DNA of 64,000 nt, taken from assembly GCF_001306915.1 (NCBI RefSeq), contig NZ_LJTC01000001.1:221887-285886 (forward strand). Reading direction: 5' to 3'. This DNA comes from Pseudoalteromonas lipolytica. Lineage in GTDB: Bacteria; Pseudomonadota; Gammaproteobacteria; Enterobacterales; Alteromonadaceae. Shown piece by piece: positions 1-9,303 of this stretch (position 1 is the first letter of the stretch; every line of letters begins with the position of its first letter). The notes under the pieces are model-generated. The model made no database searches, had not been told where the DNA came from, and saw only the letters and a list, made by a program, of their open reading frames with translations. The translations under genes were made by a program, and so were the position numbers.

Positions 1-990
1 ACCCCCGATAAATACAAAGGTCGTTAAAAAGGCGTTTTCGTGCATCAGCGGTAGGGCTAATACAAAGCTATCTGGAGAGAAGCCACTACCAATGCCTGGG
101 TGTATAGCTGCTGTTGCAATAGGGAAAATCATTGCCGCAGTCAGTAACAAATACAGGGGGAATGCCCAGCGGGCAGTATAAAGATGGCGTTTGTCTTGGT
201 TATCGACCACTGTTACATGGAACTGCCTTGGTAAACAGATAATCGCCGCAGCTGCCATTAATGACTGACCGATAAAGTTAAAGCTAAAAAAGTCGAAGTT
301 ATGCCAGTGCTGCCAAATAGAGCCCTTTAGTTGCTCGGTTTGCACCGTAGTTAAATTAAATAATGTGTATAAAGCAAGCCCAGCAACGGCCACTAAAGCC
401 AGTAATTTAATCATCGATTCAAAAGCAACAGCCAGCATCAGCCCCGAGCGATATTCGGTTACATCCACCTTACGAGTACCAAAGAATATCGCAAACATTG
501 CCATGATAAGTGTTGCTGAAAGGGCCAGCATAGATCCCGAAATACGATCGTCGTTTTGCAGCAGTAAGAAGCTGCTACTTAGTGCTTTTAATTGCAGTGC
601 GATATACGGAATAGTCGCTAATAAAGCGATAATCGTTACCATAATCGCGGTGGTTTGCCGTTTACCATAGCGAGCAGAAATAAAGTCGGCGATAGTGGTG
701 ATATTTTGCTTTTTACTGACCAGTACTAATTTACGTAAAAACCCTTGGCCGAAGAAAAATAGCAGCGCAGGGCCAATTAAAATAGGTAAGTAGTTCCAAC
801 TGCTGGTGGCTGCTGTACCAACCGAACCATAGTAGGTCCAAGACGTACAGTAAATCCCTAGTGAAAAAGAATAAACAAATGGGTGGTGACTAATTCTTTT
901 TGCAAGAGGAGTGGTTTTGTCTCCCCAATTTGCCAACCAAAACAACACGCCAATATAGGCGAGTGCAACAAATAAAAGCGCAGCTGTCAT
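1..990 (-). CDS. Symporter-type sensor histidine kinase (CbrA-like), N-terminal part, cut by window edge
   Basis: Reading the minus strand from an ATG at 990, 330 codons stay open to base 1, so the gene continues outside the window. The visible protein is a string of hydrophobic helices resembling the sodium:solute symporter fold. It includes a stretch reading YCTSWTYYGSVG and a later ICLPRQFHV motif, both typical of the membrane sensor half of large hybrid kinases of the CbrA type. The kinase, PAS and receiver domains would lie beyond the edge and are not seen. It is divergent from the DUF4212/symporter pair at 1378-3376, and that arrangement suggests it senses or controls uptake of the same substrate. 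A plain transporter cannot be excluded from this fragment alone. Confidence 0.8.
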   Translation of the reverse strand, partial: MTAALLFVALAYIGVLFWLANWGDKTTPLAKRISHHPFVYSFSLGIYCTSWTYYGSVGTAATSSWNYLPILIGPALLFFFGQGFLRKLVLVSKKQNITTIADFISARYGKRQTTAIMVTIIALLATIPYIALQLKALSSSFLLLQNDDRISGSMLALSATLIMAMFAIFFGTRKVDVTEYRSGLMLAVAFESMIKLLALVAVAGLALYTLFNLTTVQTEQLKGSIWQHWHNFDFFSFNFIGQSLMAAAAIICLPRQFHVTVVDNQDKRHLYTARWAFPLYLLLTAAMIFPIATAAIHPGIGSGFSPDSFVLALPLMHENAFLTTFVFIGG

Positions 991-1010
991 GTTTAAATTC
1001 AGTAATTATT

Positions 1011-1377
1011 GTAATAACACTACCTTACCAGAATTATGCGCGATTTCGATGGCTAGATTTTTTGCAATAAAAATTAATAAAAAGCAAGTTGTTGATATTT
1101 AAAAGATAGTACTGTTTTATGCGCTGTTATTAGACTAATGTCGCAGATCATTCGTTTTTACTATTTTCGCTATTTCGCAAATTTATCTTTATAGGTTAAG
1201 TTGTTGTTAAATATTGCTTTTTACCATTCGTTAACAAATGGTGTTTTGCAGTTTACGTAAACGTAAACTAACTGTTACGACTATGGTCTCAATTCCATAA
1301 ATCAGAACCCTTGCTAACTTAGTTAATGACAACTAATACCACTCATTACTTTCTTGTAATGCATAAGGGGATAAAAA
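1011..1377. promoter_or_regulatory. Divergent promoter region with two palindromes
   Basis: This non-coding stretch separates the sensor kinase from the DUF4212/symporter operon. It holds two adjacent palindromes: ACCATT-CGTTAACA-AATGGT at 1223-1242 (near-perfect) and GTTTACG-TAAA-CGTAAAC at 1251-1268 (perfect 7-bp arms). They lie about 110-155 bases before the DUF4212 start and are plausible operators. I do not recognise the cognate regulator. No promoter hexamers are assigned with confidence. Confidence 0.45.
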
Positions 1378-1641
1378 ATGGCTTTTAAAGATGAAGAACA
1401 AGCAAAAGCTTATTGGGCGGAAAACCTCGCACTGCTATTTAAATTATTAGCAATTTGGTTTGTCGTGTCATTTGGCTTCGGCATTTTACTGGTAGACGTA
1501 CTTAACGAGATACGTTTCTTTGGGTTTAAACTCGGCTTCTGGTTCTCCCAGCAAGGCGCTATTTACACCTTTGTTGCTTTGATTTTTGTTTACGTTTTCA
1601 AAATGAATACGTTAGATAAAAAATACGGCGTAGACGAATAG
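1378..1641 (+). CDS. DUF4212 small membrane subunit of a sodium/substrate symporter
   Basis: This is an 87-residue protein with two membrane segments (about residues 17-38 and 57-76) and a charged N-terminus. Length and pattern match the DUF4212 family, small proteins nearly always encoded directly before an acetate-type sodium:solute symporter, as here with a 10-base gap. It is thought to be an accessory subunit of that transporter in the inner membrane. An AGGGG-like ribosome binding site lies just before the ATG (1366-1371). The two genes very likely form one operon. Confidence 0.88.
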   Translation: MAFKDEEQAKAYWAENLALLFKLLAIWFVVSFGFGILLVDVLNEIRFFGFKLGFWFSQQGAIYTFVALIFVYVFKMNTLDKKYGVDE

Positions 1642-1651
1642 GAGCTAAGCA

Positions 1652-3376
1652 ATGGATGTTCAAACACTCACGTTTATTATCGTCGGTTTAAGCTTCGCGC
1701 TTTATATCGGCATCGCAATCTGGGCTCGTGCTGGGTCAACAAATGAATTCTATGTTGCAGGGGGCGGTGTACCGCCGCTAGCAAATGGTATGGCAACCGC
1801 TGCTGACTGGATGAGTGCGGCATCGTTTATCTCAATGGCGGGTATTATCTCGTTTGCGGGTTATGACGGTGGTGTATATCTAATGGGTTGGACAGGTGGT
1901 TATGTACTACTTGCACTTTGTTTAGCTCCTTACCTACGTAAGTTTGGTAAGTTCACGGTACCTGATTTCATCGGTGACCGTTATTACTCACAAGCTGCAC
2001 GTGTTGTTGCAATTTTATGTGCTATCTTTATCTGTTTCACATATATCGCAGGTCAAATGCGTGGTGTAGGTGTGGTTTTCTCTCGCTTCTTAGAAGTAGA
2101 TATTGAGACCGGTGTTTACATTGGTATGGTGATTGTATTCTTCTACGCTGTATTAGGCGGTATGAAGGGGATTACATATACGCAAGTAGCTCAGTACTGT
2201 GTACTCGTATTTGCTTACCTTGTTCCAGCAATCTTCATTTCAATGATGATGACAGGTCACTTCTTCCCACAAACCGGTTTCGGTGCAACCCTTAGCGATG
2301 GCTCAGGACAGTTTGTACTTGATAAACTAGATGGACTCAGTACCGAGCTTGGCTTTGCGCAGTACACCGAAGGCTCGAAGAGCATGATTGATGTATTCGC
2401 AATTACAGGCGCATTAATGGTTGGTACTGCAGGTTTACCACACGTAATCGTTCGTTTCTTCACTGTTCCACGTGTTAAAGACACGCGTATCTCAGCTGCA
2501 TGGACACTTGTTTTCATTGCAGTCGTTTATACAACAGCACCTGCTGTAGCATCATTCGCTCGTGTAAACATGATTGATACAATTAACGGTAAAGACGGTA
2601 GCGGTACAGAGTACGCAGAGGCACCAGCATGGGTTAAAAACTGGGAAAGAACAGGCCTAATCACCTTTAACGATAAAAATGGTGACGGCAAAATGTTCTA
2701 CTCAGCAGGTAAGATTGATGATCCAAACAGCGCAAACGAAGTTAAAGTGGACCGCGACATCATGGTACTTGCAAACCCTGAGATTGCAGACTTACCAGCA
2801 TGGGTGATTGCATTAGTAGCAGCAGGTGGTATCGCAGCAGCGCTATCAACAACAGCAGGCTTACTATTGGTGATCTCGACCTCGGTATCCCATGACTTAT
2901 TAAAACGCACCTTAAAACCAGATATAAGTGACAAACAAGAGCTACTTGCAGCACGCTTAGCTGCGATGATAGCGATTGTGATTTCAGCTTACTTTGGTAT
3001 TAACCCGCCAGGGTTCGTGGCCTCGGTTGTTGCCTTCGCCTTCGGCTTAGCAGCGGCGAGCTTCTTCCCAGCCATCATTATGGGTATCTTCTCTAAGAAG
3101 ATGAATAAAGAAGGTGCGATTGCGGGTATGGTGACAGGTATTACATTCACAGCGGCTTATATTATCTACTTCAAGTTCGTAAGCCCTGAGTTGAATACAC
3201 CGGCAAACTGGTTATTTGGTATTTCACCTGAAGGTATCGGTCTTATTGGTATGATTGTTAACTTTGTAGTTGCAGCTATCGTACTTAAACTAACGGCTGA
3301 AACACCAGTTGAAATCCAAGAAATGGTTGAAGGTATCCGTAACCCTAAAGGTTCGAGCGCAGCACACGCGCACTAA
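1652..3376 (+). CDS. Sodium:solute symporter, acetate permease (ActP)-like
   Basis: This 574-residue integral membrane protein has about 13 helices and belongs to the sodium:solute symporter family, in the subgroup of cation/acetate symporters that pair with DUF4212. The N-terminal GSTNEFYVAGGGVPPLANG region and the DWMSAASFISMAG helix are typical of the family. A hydrophilic insert at about residues 310-370, partly acidic (DKNGDGKM), is a feature of this subgroup rather than of E. coli ActP. It probably imports acetate or another short carboxylate with sodium. An AGGAG site precedes the ATG, and a strong terminator follows at 3412-3438. The substrate is inferred from family and context only. 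Confidence 0.88.
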   Translation: MDVQTLTFIIVGLSFALYIGIAIWARAGSTNEFYVAGGGVPPLANGMATAADWMSAASFISMAGIISFAGYDGGVYLMGWTGGYVLLALCLAPYLRKFGKFTVPDFIGDRYYSQAARVVAILCAIFICFTYIAGQMRGVGVVFSRFLEVDIETGVYIGMVIVFFYAVLGGMKGITYTQVAQYCVLVFAYLVPAIFISMMMTGHFFPQTGFGATLSDGSGQFVLDKLDGLSTELGFAQYTEGSKSMIDVFAITGALMVGTAGLPHVIVRFFTVPRVKDTRISAAWTLVFIAVVYTTAPAVASFARVNMIDTINGKDGSGTEYAEAPAWVKNWERTGLITFNDKNGDGKMFYSAGKIDDPNSANEVKVDRDIMVLANPEIADLPAWVIALVAAGGIAAALSTTAGLLLVISTSVSHDLLKRTLKPDISDKQELLAARLAAMIAIVISAYFGINPPGFVASVVAFAFGLAAASFFPAIIMGIFSKKMNKEGAIAGMVTGITFTAAYIIYFKFVSPELNTPANWLFGISPEGIGLIGMIVNFVVAAIVLKLTAETPVEIQEMVEGIRNPKGSSAAHAH

Positions 3377-3411
3377 TAAAACCATTTTATAAGAACACAC
3401 TCTTGACGTTT

Positions 3412-3438
3412 AAAAGCCCGACTTAAGTCGGGCTTTTT
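3412..3438. terminator. Perfect palindromic terminator
   Basis: AAAAAGCCCGACTT-type stem, here AAAAGCCCGACT joined to AGTCGGGCTTTT with a T run, directly after the symporter gene. The A and T tails on both sides would let it work in both directions. Confidence 0.9.
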
Positions 3439-3489
3439 ATTTATTTCAAACAGGGGTAGTGTAGATATTGTCTCTATTATATAGCGAGA

Positions 3490-5334
3490 ATGACCATGAA
3501 TACCGAGCAACAGGAAGTCGCCCAATTTGTGATGCAGCAAACGCCATTTAATCAGCTTGATGGCGCTGCCAGTGAGTATTTTGTAAACCATCTCGATATT
3601 ATTTATTTGACCCGTGAGAATCAAAATCAGTGGTTAAGTTCGGATAATCTAAGATTATTTTTAATTCGCTCTGGCGATTATGATTTAGTTGACCCAAAAG
3701 GCGATGTGATCACTAAGTTATCAAGTGGCGATTATTTTGGTTTTCCTTCACTGTTAACTGGCGAAGCAATTCAAAATAGCATTTCAGTGCAAAAGGAAGG
3801 CATTGTTTACATGCTTAACCAAGCGGCATTTGATTACTTACGCCGTGAGTATAAGGTGTTTGAGCAATACTTTGTTCGTGCCCATAAAAACCGTTTATTG
3901 TCGTCTCATTATAAAAGTCAAAACGACAGTTGGTCGGAGAAAAAAATTTGCGAGTTGATGAATCGCAAGGCCGTCACCTTGGCGCCAGATGCAAGTATTC
4001 GTCAAGCCGCTAAAAAAATGAAACAACAGGGTGTTTCATCGATTATGTTGACTGAACATGAGCGTCTTGTAGGAGTCGTGACCGACCGAGATTTACGCAA
4101 CCGCGTATTAGCCGATGAGGTTGACCCACAAGAGTCAGTAAGTAGCATCATGACGTGTAAGCCCAAGTTTATTTTTGAAAATAACCGCGTGTTTTCGGCG
4201 CTACACTTAATGCTTAAGCACAATATTCACCATTTACCTGTGCTTGATGAACATCACAAACCGCTTGGTATGCTCACCAGTACGGATTTACTGCGTCAGC
4301 AAAAAAGCGACCCAGTACAATTGATTGGACGAATTTACAAAGCGCACAGCGTGGTTGATTTAAAGCGTTATTCGCAAGAAATACCCGGTTTATTAAAAGG
4401 TTTTTCAAACAATATTGATGACATCTCCTTGATTGGTAAATTATTAAGTGGCTTAACCGATGCACTGACTTCGCGGTTAATTCGTTTGTTCCAAGAAGAT
4501 AATGGCGCGGCACCAACCAGCTTTAGTTTTATTTGTTTTGGTTCACAAGCACGAGAAGAACAAACACTGCATTCTGACCAAGATAATGGCCTGTTGCTAC
4601 CTGATGATTTAACAGAAGAACAACACGATTACTTTAAGCGCATGGGCGAGTATGTCTGTGAGCATTTAATTGAGTGCGGTATAAAACGTTGCCCTGGCAA
4701 TATTATGGCGAGCAATGCACAGTGCCGTATGGGCATTAATGCTTGGACAGAAAAGTTTCATAAGTGGATCACCTCACCTACACCAGAGGCGATGCTCAAT
4801 TGTAAGATATTTTTTGACCTACGTTTTATTGAAGGTTCCACTACCTTATATGCGCGCTTTTGTGAGCAGCTAAAACGCATTTCTAAAAATGACTTATTCT
4901 ATGCGGCTATGGCCAGCGACATTAAAAATACGCCAGTGCCCATTGGTTTGTTTAATCAATTTAAATTAGAGAAAGACGAAAAGCAGCATAAGTACCTCGA
5001 CTTAAAAAAACGCGGTGTGGTGATCATCAACGACATAGTACGTTTATATTCCCTCAAAGCGGGTATTCAGCGTGCTAATACGCAAGAGCGTATTGATGCA
5101 TTAATGAAATTTTCGCTACTCAATAAAGATGACTTATATAACCTAAAAGACTGTTGGCGCTTTTTAACCCAGCTGCGTTTAGGCACACAAATTAACGAAG
5201 AGGGATTGCCAAGCAACTGTATTAACCCAAATGCGTTGAATTCATTAGAGCGACATCAATTAAAAGAAGCATTTTATTTGGTTAAACAGGCACAGCAAGC
5301 CGCCGCATTTAAATTTGCTCGCGGTAGTTTATAG
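3490..5334 (+). CDS. DUF294 nucleotidyltransferase-like protein with cNMP-binding and CBS domains
   Basis: This 614-residue cytoplasmic protein has three recognisable parts: a cyclic-nucleotide-binding-like domain (about residues 15-130), a CBS pair (about 150-275) and a DUF294 putative nucleotidyltransferase domain with the GSQAREEQTLHSDQD signature (about 350-368), followed by the DUF294 C-terminal helices. The architecture suggests a nucleotide-sensing regulatory enzyme, but no substrate is known to me. It is common beside acetate-type symporters and a DEDDh exonuclease in marine gammaproteobacteria, exactly as here. An alternative ATG two codons in (3496) is equally possible. The exonuclease gene follows after 8 bases, so the two are probably cotranscribed. 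Confidence 0.88.
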   Translation: MTMNTEQQEVAQFVMQQTPFNQLDGAASEYFVNHLDIIYLTRENQNQWLSSDNLRLFLIRSGDYDLVDPKGDVITKLSSGDYFGFPSLLTGEAIQNSISVQKEGIVYMLNQAAFDYLRREYKVFEQYFVRAHKNRLLSSHYKSQNDSWSEKKICELMNRKAVTLAPDASIRQAAKKMKQQGVSSIMLTEHERLVGVVTDRDLRNRVLADEVDPQESVSSIMTCKPKFIFENNRVFSALHLMLKHNIHHLPVLDEHHKPLGMLTSTDLLRQQKSDPVQLIGRIYKAHSVVDLKRYSQEIPGLLKGFSNNIDDISLIGKLLSGLTDALTSRLIRLFQEDNGAAPTSFSFICFGSQAREEQTLHSDQDNGLLLPDDLTEEQHDYFKRMGEYVCEHLIECGIKRCPGNIMASNAQCRMGINAWTEKFHKWITSPTPEAMLNCKIFFDLRFIEGSTTLYARFCEQLKRISKNDLFYAAMASDIKNTPVPIGLFNQFKLEKDEKQHKYLDLKKRGVVIINDIVRLYSLKAGIQRANTQERIDALMKFSLLNKDDLYNLKDCWRFLTQLRLGTQINEEGLPSNCINPNALNSLERHQLKEAFYLVKQAQQAAAFKFARGSL

Positions 5335-5342
5335 GAGAGGGT

Positions 5343-5966
5343 ATGGTTAAACGCTGGTTAAGTCGGTATTTAGCGCGCAAGCAACTCTTGGCAGCCGATG
5401 CCTATAAAGAACGCTACGTAGTGATAGACATGGAATTAACGGGCCTAGATCCTCACCAGCACGAAATTGTCTCGGTGGCGTGGGTGATGATAGAAGATCA
5501 ATGCATTAAACTCAGCGGTGCGCAGCACTTAATAAATAAAGACGTGCAAAGCTTAGAGCAAAGTCCGATTTATCACGGTATTGCAAAACAAGATATAGAT
5601 ACAGGTGAAAGCCTCGAAAGCATTCTTGGCAAGCTGCATCAGCATTTTGGTGAGTGCATTTTAGTGTTTCATAACGCGGCACTTGATTGGGGGTTTTTAA
5701 AACAGGCCTGCAGAACGCTTGGCTTAGATGCAAAAGCGCGTTTAATTCTTGATACCTTTGTTATTGAAAAAAAACGCCTGCACCAGCAAGGCCACGAAAT
5801 TGGCCACGATGATTTAACACTTAGCGAATGCCGTAAACGCTACAACTTACCGCATTACAGCTCGCACCATGCCCTGACTGATGCCATGGCAACGGCCGAG
5901 TTACTCTTAGCCCAGTGTCATCAAATCAGTCGTGGTAAGGCATTGAAAGTAGGGGAGCTTGTGTGA
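5343..5966 (+). CDS. 3'-5' exonuclease, DnaQ-like DEDDh family
   Basis: This is a 207-residue exonuclease of the DnaQ (DNA polymerase III epsilon) fold. Exo I is seen as D29 and E31 in VVIDMELTGLD, Exo II as HNAALDW near residue 110, and Exo III as SSHHALTDAMAT near residues 173-180, giving the D-E-D-D residues and the Exo III histidine. It lacks the polymerase-binding tail of a true epsilon subunit, so it is probably an accessory DNA or RNA exonuclease. GGAGAGG precedes the ATG. Its stop overlaps the GTG start of the next gene, which indicates translational coupling. Confidence 0.87.
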   Translation: MVKRWLSRYLARKQLLAADAYKERYVVIDMELTGLDPHQHEIVSVAWVMIEDQCIKLSGAQHLINKDVQSLEQSPIYHGIAKQDIDTGESLESILGKLHQHFGECILVFHNAALDWGFLKQACRTLGLDAKARLILDTFVIEKKRLHQQGHEIGHDDLTLSECRKRYNLPHYSSHHALTDAMATAELLLAQCHQISRGKALKVGELV

Positions 5967-6424
5967 ATCAGTTAGAATTAAAAATTCCTCCAGTCGCGCT
6001 GCTGCTGATCATTGCGTTGATGATGTGGGGCATAGCAGAGTTGTTTATGAGTTTTAGCTTCTCGTTTTTTGCATCATCTTTTGTAGCACTAATCATTGCA
6101 TTTTTAGGTGTGGTGTTTGCTTTATTAGGTGTTTATCAATTTCGTAAGCAAGGTACAACTGTTGACCCTCGAATTCCAGAAAAGTCGGCGAGTCTTGTTA
6201 CAAGTGGTGTTTATCAATTTAGCCGTAACCCAATGTATGTTGGTATGTTACTAATGCTAGTTGGTTGGGGAATTTATCTTGGTAATATTGCGAGTTTTAT
6301 TATGTTGCCGGTATTTATTCTTTATATGAACCGATTTCAAATTATGCCAGAAGAAACGTTTATGGCAGAGAAATTTGGGTCAGCATACCAGCAATACAAA
6401 AAATCTGTTCGTCGCTGGCTATAA
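5963..6424 (+). CDS. Isoprenylcysteine carboxyl methyltransferase-family membrane protein
   Basis: This small integral membrane protein of 153 residues has four or so helices. The SRNPMYVGMLLMLVGW motif (about residues 87-102) and the C-terminal EETFMAEKFGSAYQQYKKSVRRW region are typical of the ICMT/PEMT-like bacterial methyltransferase family. It starts at a GTG that overlaps the exonuclease stop (GTGA). An AGGGGAG ribosome binding site at 5951-5957 supports this start. The substrate of the bacterial members is generally unknown. The gene ends the cluster, and the tandem repeat region follows directly. Confidence 0.85.
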   Translation: MNQLELKIPPVALLLIIALMMWGIAELFMSFSFSFFASSFVALIIAFLGVVFALLGVYQFRKQGTTVDPRIPEKSASLVTSGVYQFSRNPMYVGMLLMLVGWGIYLGNIASFIMLPVFILYMNRFQIMPEETFMAEKFGSAYQQYKKSVRRWL

Positions 6425-6440
6425 AGGAAAAAAGAGAGAG

Positions 6441-6826
6441 GTTGCTAGAGCAGTTTTATTTACCTTGCCCTCTTATAAAAATGTCTAAGGTCGATTACCA
6501 AAACTGCGCCATCTAAAATATGCTAAGCAATTTTTATTTTTGCTGACCTCTTATAAAAACTCTTCAGGTCGATTACCAAAACTGCGCCATCTAAAACATA
6601 CTAAGCAACTTTTATTTCACCTGACCTCTTATAAAAACTCTTCAGGTCGATTACCAAAATTGAGCCATCTAAAACATGCTAAGCAACTTTTATTTCACCT
6701 GACCTCTTATAAAAACTCTTCAGGTCGATTACCAAAATTGAGCCATCTAGGGTTGTTAAAGTAGTTTTATTTACCTTGCCCTCTTATAAAAACTTCAAAG
6801 GTCGATTACAATACCGCCATCTAAAA
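6441..6826. repeat. Five tandem ~78-bp hairpin repeats
   Basis: The invariant core CTCTTATAAAAA begins at 6470, 6548, 6626, 6704 and 6781, giving periods of 78, 78, 78 and 77 bases. Each unit can fold. In unit 1 an outer stem GCAGTTTT/AAAACTGC (6450-6457 with 6500-6507) encloses an inner stem ACCTT/AAGGT (6462-6466 with 6487-6491). In units 3 and 4 the inner stem is ACCTG/CAGGT, a compensatory T-A to G-C change, and unit 5 returns to ACCTT/AAGGT. The array fills the gap between the methyltransferase gene and epd. An open frame through it (6540-6764) only reflects the period being a multiple of three and is not called as a gene. Confidence 0.9.
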
Positions 6827-6872
6827 GGCAGCTGCCTTTATCTGCAAGCAAATAGAGTGGATTTTCTTCTTC

Positions 6873-7889
6873 ATGGCAATCAAACTTGCAATTAATGGTT
6901 TTGGTCGAATTGGGCGCAACATCGTCCGTGCTCTGTATGAATCTGGGCTTGAAGATCAAATCAAAATTGTCGCTATTAACGAATTAGCCGACCCTAAGGG
7001 CATTGCCCATCTCCTTAAATACGATACATCTCATGGCCGCTTTTCATTTCCAGTTAATCTTGGCGAAGATACTTTAACGGTTGCTAACGACTCTATAGCC
7101 TTATTTGCAGAAGAAAACCCTGCAGAACTGCCATGGCAAACGCTTGATGTTGATGTGGTTCTTGAATGTACTGGGGTGTATCACTCTCGTGAACATGCAG
7201 AACTACACTTAGCTGCTGGTGCAAAAAAAGTATTGTTTTCGCAGCCTGCAGATGCTGATGTCGATGCCACAATTGTGTATGGTATTAACGATGATGAGCT
7301 AAAAGCTGAACATACGATTGTTTCAAACGGTTCATGTACCACAAACTGTATTGTGCCAGTGATTAAAGTGCTGGATGACGCATTTTCGATTGAATCTGGG
7401 GCTATTACAACGATTCATGCCTCGATGCATGATCAGCAAGTGATTGATGCGTATCATCATGATTTACGCCGCACTCGTGCTGCAAGCCAATCTATTATTC
7501 CGGTAGATACAAAGCTTGCTCGTGGTATTGAGCGTATATTGCCTAAGTTTCATAGTCGCTTTGAAGCCATTGCTGTTAGGGTACCCACTATCAACGTGAC
7601 GGCGATGGATTTAAGTGTAACAGTGAATACTGATGTGAATTTAGCGACTGTCAATCAAGCTCTTAAGTTAGCTGCAAAAGACCGCCTTGACGGTATTTTA
7701 AGTTACACTGAAGAGCCATTGGTATCGGTAGATTTTAATCATGACCCACATTCTTGTATCATAGATGGCACTCAGACACGTGTTAGTCATAAACGACTGA
7801 TAAAGTTGTTAGTGTGGTGCGATAATGAGTGGGGCTTTGCGAATCGTATGCTCGACACTGCGCGTGCGATGATGGCTGTAAGCCAATAA
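6873..7889 (+). CDS. epd: D-erythrose-4-phosphate dehydrogenase
   Basis: This 338-residue member of the glyceraldehyde-3-phosphate dehydrogenase family has the NAD-binding GFGRIGR at residues 9-15 and the catalytic cysteine C155 in NGSCTTNC. Several stretches match E. coli Epd closely, notably [30 protein letters not shown] and the C-terminal [15 protein letters not shown]. Epd oxidises erythrose-4-phosphate to 4-phosphoerythronate on the way to pyridoxal phosphate. The gene order epd-pgk-aldolase is the classical one and supports the call over a glycolytic GapA. No strong ribosome binding site was seen before the ATG. Confidence 0.92.
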   Translation: MAIKLAINGFGRIGRNIVRALYESGLEDQIKIVAINELADPKGIAHLLKYDTSHGRFSFPVNLGEDTLTVANDSIALFAEENPAELPWQTLDVDVVLECTGVYHSREHAELHLAAGAKKVLFSQPADADVDATIVYGINDDELKAEHTIVSNGSCTTNCIVPVIKVLDDAFSIESGAITTIHASMHDQQVIDAYHHDLRRTRAASQSIIPVDTKLARGIERILPKFHSRFEAIAVRVPTINVTAMDLSVTVNTDVNLATVNQALKLAAKDRLDGILSYTEEPLVSVDFNHDPHSCIIDGTQTRVSHKRLIKLLVWCDNEWGFANRMLDTARAMMAVSQ

Positions 7890-7931
7890 TTTATAAATAT
7901 AATATTAGTATCGTTAACTAAGGAGAAGTCC

Positions 7932-9107
7932 ATGTCGGTCATTAAAATGGCAGATTTAGATTTAAACGGCAAACGCGTGTTAATTCGTGAAGATTTAAAT
8001 GTGCCTGTAAAAGAAGGTAAAGTGACCTCTGATGCGCGTATTCGTGCAGCATTACCAACTATCAAATTAGCGTTAGAAAAAGGCGCTAAAGTAATGGTGA
8101 TGTCACACCTTGGCCGCCCTACGGAAGGGGAATATGATGAAGCGTTTTCACTTGCCCCTGTGGTTAATTATTTAAATGATGCCCTTGAGCAAACAGTTCG
8201 TCTAGAAAAAGACTACCTAGAAGGCGTAGACGTTGCTGATAACGAAGTGGTTGTTTTCGAAAACGTGCGTTTTAACGCTGGCGAAAAGAAAAACGACGAA
8301 GCATTGTCTAAAAAACTAGCTGCATTATGTGATGTTTACGTAATGGACGCATTTGGTACGGCTCACCGTGCACAAGCATCGACTCACGGTGTGGGTTTAT
8401 TTGCTGATGTTGCATGTGCTGGTCCACTACTTGCGGCAGAGTTAGACGCACTAGGTAAAGCGCTTGATAACCCAGCTCGTCCTTTAGTTGCTATTGTTGG
8501 TGGCTCTAAAGTATCGACTAAGTTAACTGTACTTGATTCACTTTCTAAAGTGGTTGACCAACTTGTAACAGGTGGTGGTATCGCTAATACCTTCATCGCA
8601 GCGGCAGGTCACCCAGTAGGTAAGTCTTTATTTGAAGCTGATTTAATCGATGAAGCAAATAAATTAAGTGCTGCAGCAAAAGCTAATAACGGTGAAATCC
8701 CGGTACCAACTGATGTTGTTGTAGGTAATGAGTTCTCAGAATCTGCAGTGGCAACACTAAAAGATGTGAATGAAGTAACAGACGAAGACATGATCTTCGA
8801 TATTGGTCCTGATACAGCAAACCAATTAGCAAAAATCATTGCTAATGCAGGCACCGTTGTATGGAATGGTCCAGTAGGTGTATTTGAATTTGACCAATTT
8901 GGCAACGGCACACGTGCTATTGCTGATGCGATTGCTAACTCAAGTGCATTCTCGATTGCTGGTGGCGGTGATACGCTTGCAGCGATTGATAAATACGGCA
9001 TTGCCGATAAAGTTTCTTACATTTCAACCGGTGGTGGTGCTTTCCTTGAATTTTTAGAAGGGAAAAAATTACCAGCAGTTGCTATGCTTGAAGAACGTGC
9101 TAAGTAA
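7932..9107 (+). CDS. pgk: Phosphoglycerate kinase
   Basis: This is a 391-residue cytoplasmic glycolytic enzyme transferring phosphate between 1,3-bisphosphoglycerate and ADP. The N-terminal [11 protein letters not shown], the HLGRPTEG motif, the [14 protein letters not shown] region, the VGGSKVSTK hinge and the C-terminal [13 protein letters not shown] and [14 protein letters not shown] motifs are all intact, and the length is normal for bacterial Pgk. AAGGAGAAG lies just before the ATG. It is 42 bases after epd and probably cotranscribed with it. Confidence 0.97.
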   Translation: MSVIKMADLDLNGKRVLIREDLNVPVKEGKVTSDARIRAALPTIKLALEKGAKVMVMSHLGRPTEGEYDEAFSLAPVVNYLNDALEQTVRLEKDYLEGVDVADNEVVVFENVRFNAGEKKNDEALSKKLAALCDVYVMDAFGTAHRAQASTHGVGLFADVACAGPLLAAELDALGKALDNPARPLVAIVGGSKVSTKLTVLDSLSKVVDQLVTGGGIANTFIAAAGHPVGKSLFEADLIDEANKLSAAAKANNGEIPVPTDVVVGNEFSESAVATLKDVNEVTDEDMIFDIGPDTANQLAKIIANAGTVVWNGPVGVFEFDQFGNGTRAIADAIANSSAFSIAGGGDTLAAIDKYGIADKVSYISTGGGAFLEFLEGKKLPAVAMLEERAK

Positions 9108-9119
9108 TTAGTGCGTATG

Positions 9120-9148
9120 CCAGCGTAGTTATTAGGTAATTACGCTGG
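9120..9148 (+). terminator. Hairpin between pgk and fba
   Basis: CCAGCGTA at 9120-9127 pairs with TACGCTGG at 9141-9148, extended by TTA/TAA after one mismatch. Only a short T run follows, so it may be a leaky terminator or an mRNA processing/stability structure separating pgk from the aldolase gene. Confidence 0.5.
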
Positions 9149-9303
9149 TTTAGCTGTTAATAAAATACCTCTCACCCTCGTTTTATTTACAGCTGTTACG
9201 GTAGGCGCGAGCTTTTCGTGATGCAGTGATGCATCAAAAAATAACTTATCCGTTCAAACTAGATAGTAGGAAACTACTGTCGATACAATTTGGAGAATAC
9301 CAA

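Noticed and set aside
365..670. 101-codon plus-strand frame near the left edge
   Set aside because: It is antisense to the sensor kinase whose minus-strand frame runs unbroken across the region with recognisable transporter-like sequence.
6540..6764. 74-codon frame through the tandem repeat, coding a repeated peptide
   Set aside because: The repeat period of 78 bases is divisible by three, so an open frame is expected. It has no ribosome binding site, and the sequence variation preserves base pairing rather than the peptide.
6441..6826. CRISPR-like array
   Set aside because: Whole 78-base units are repeated with no variable spacers, so it is a simple tandem repeat.
9226..9303. N-terminal extension of the aldolase
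   Set aside because: The family start [10 protein letters not shown] is at 9304 with a good ribosome binding site.
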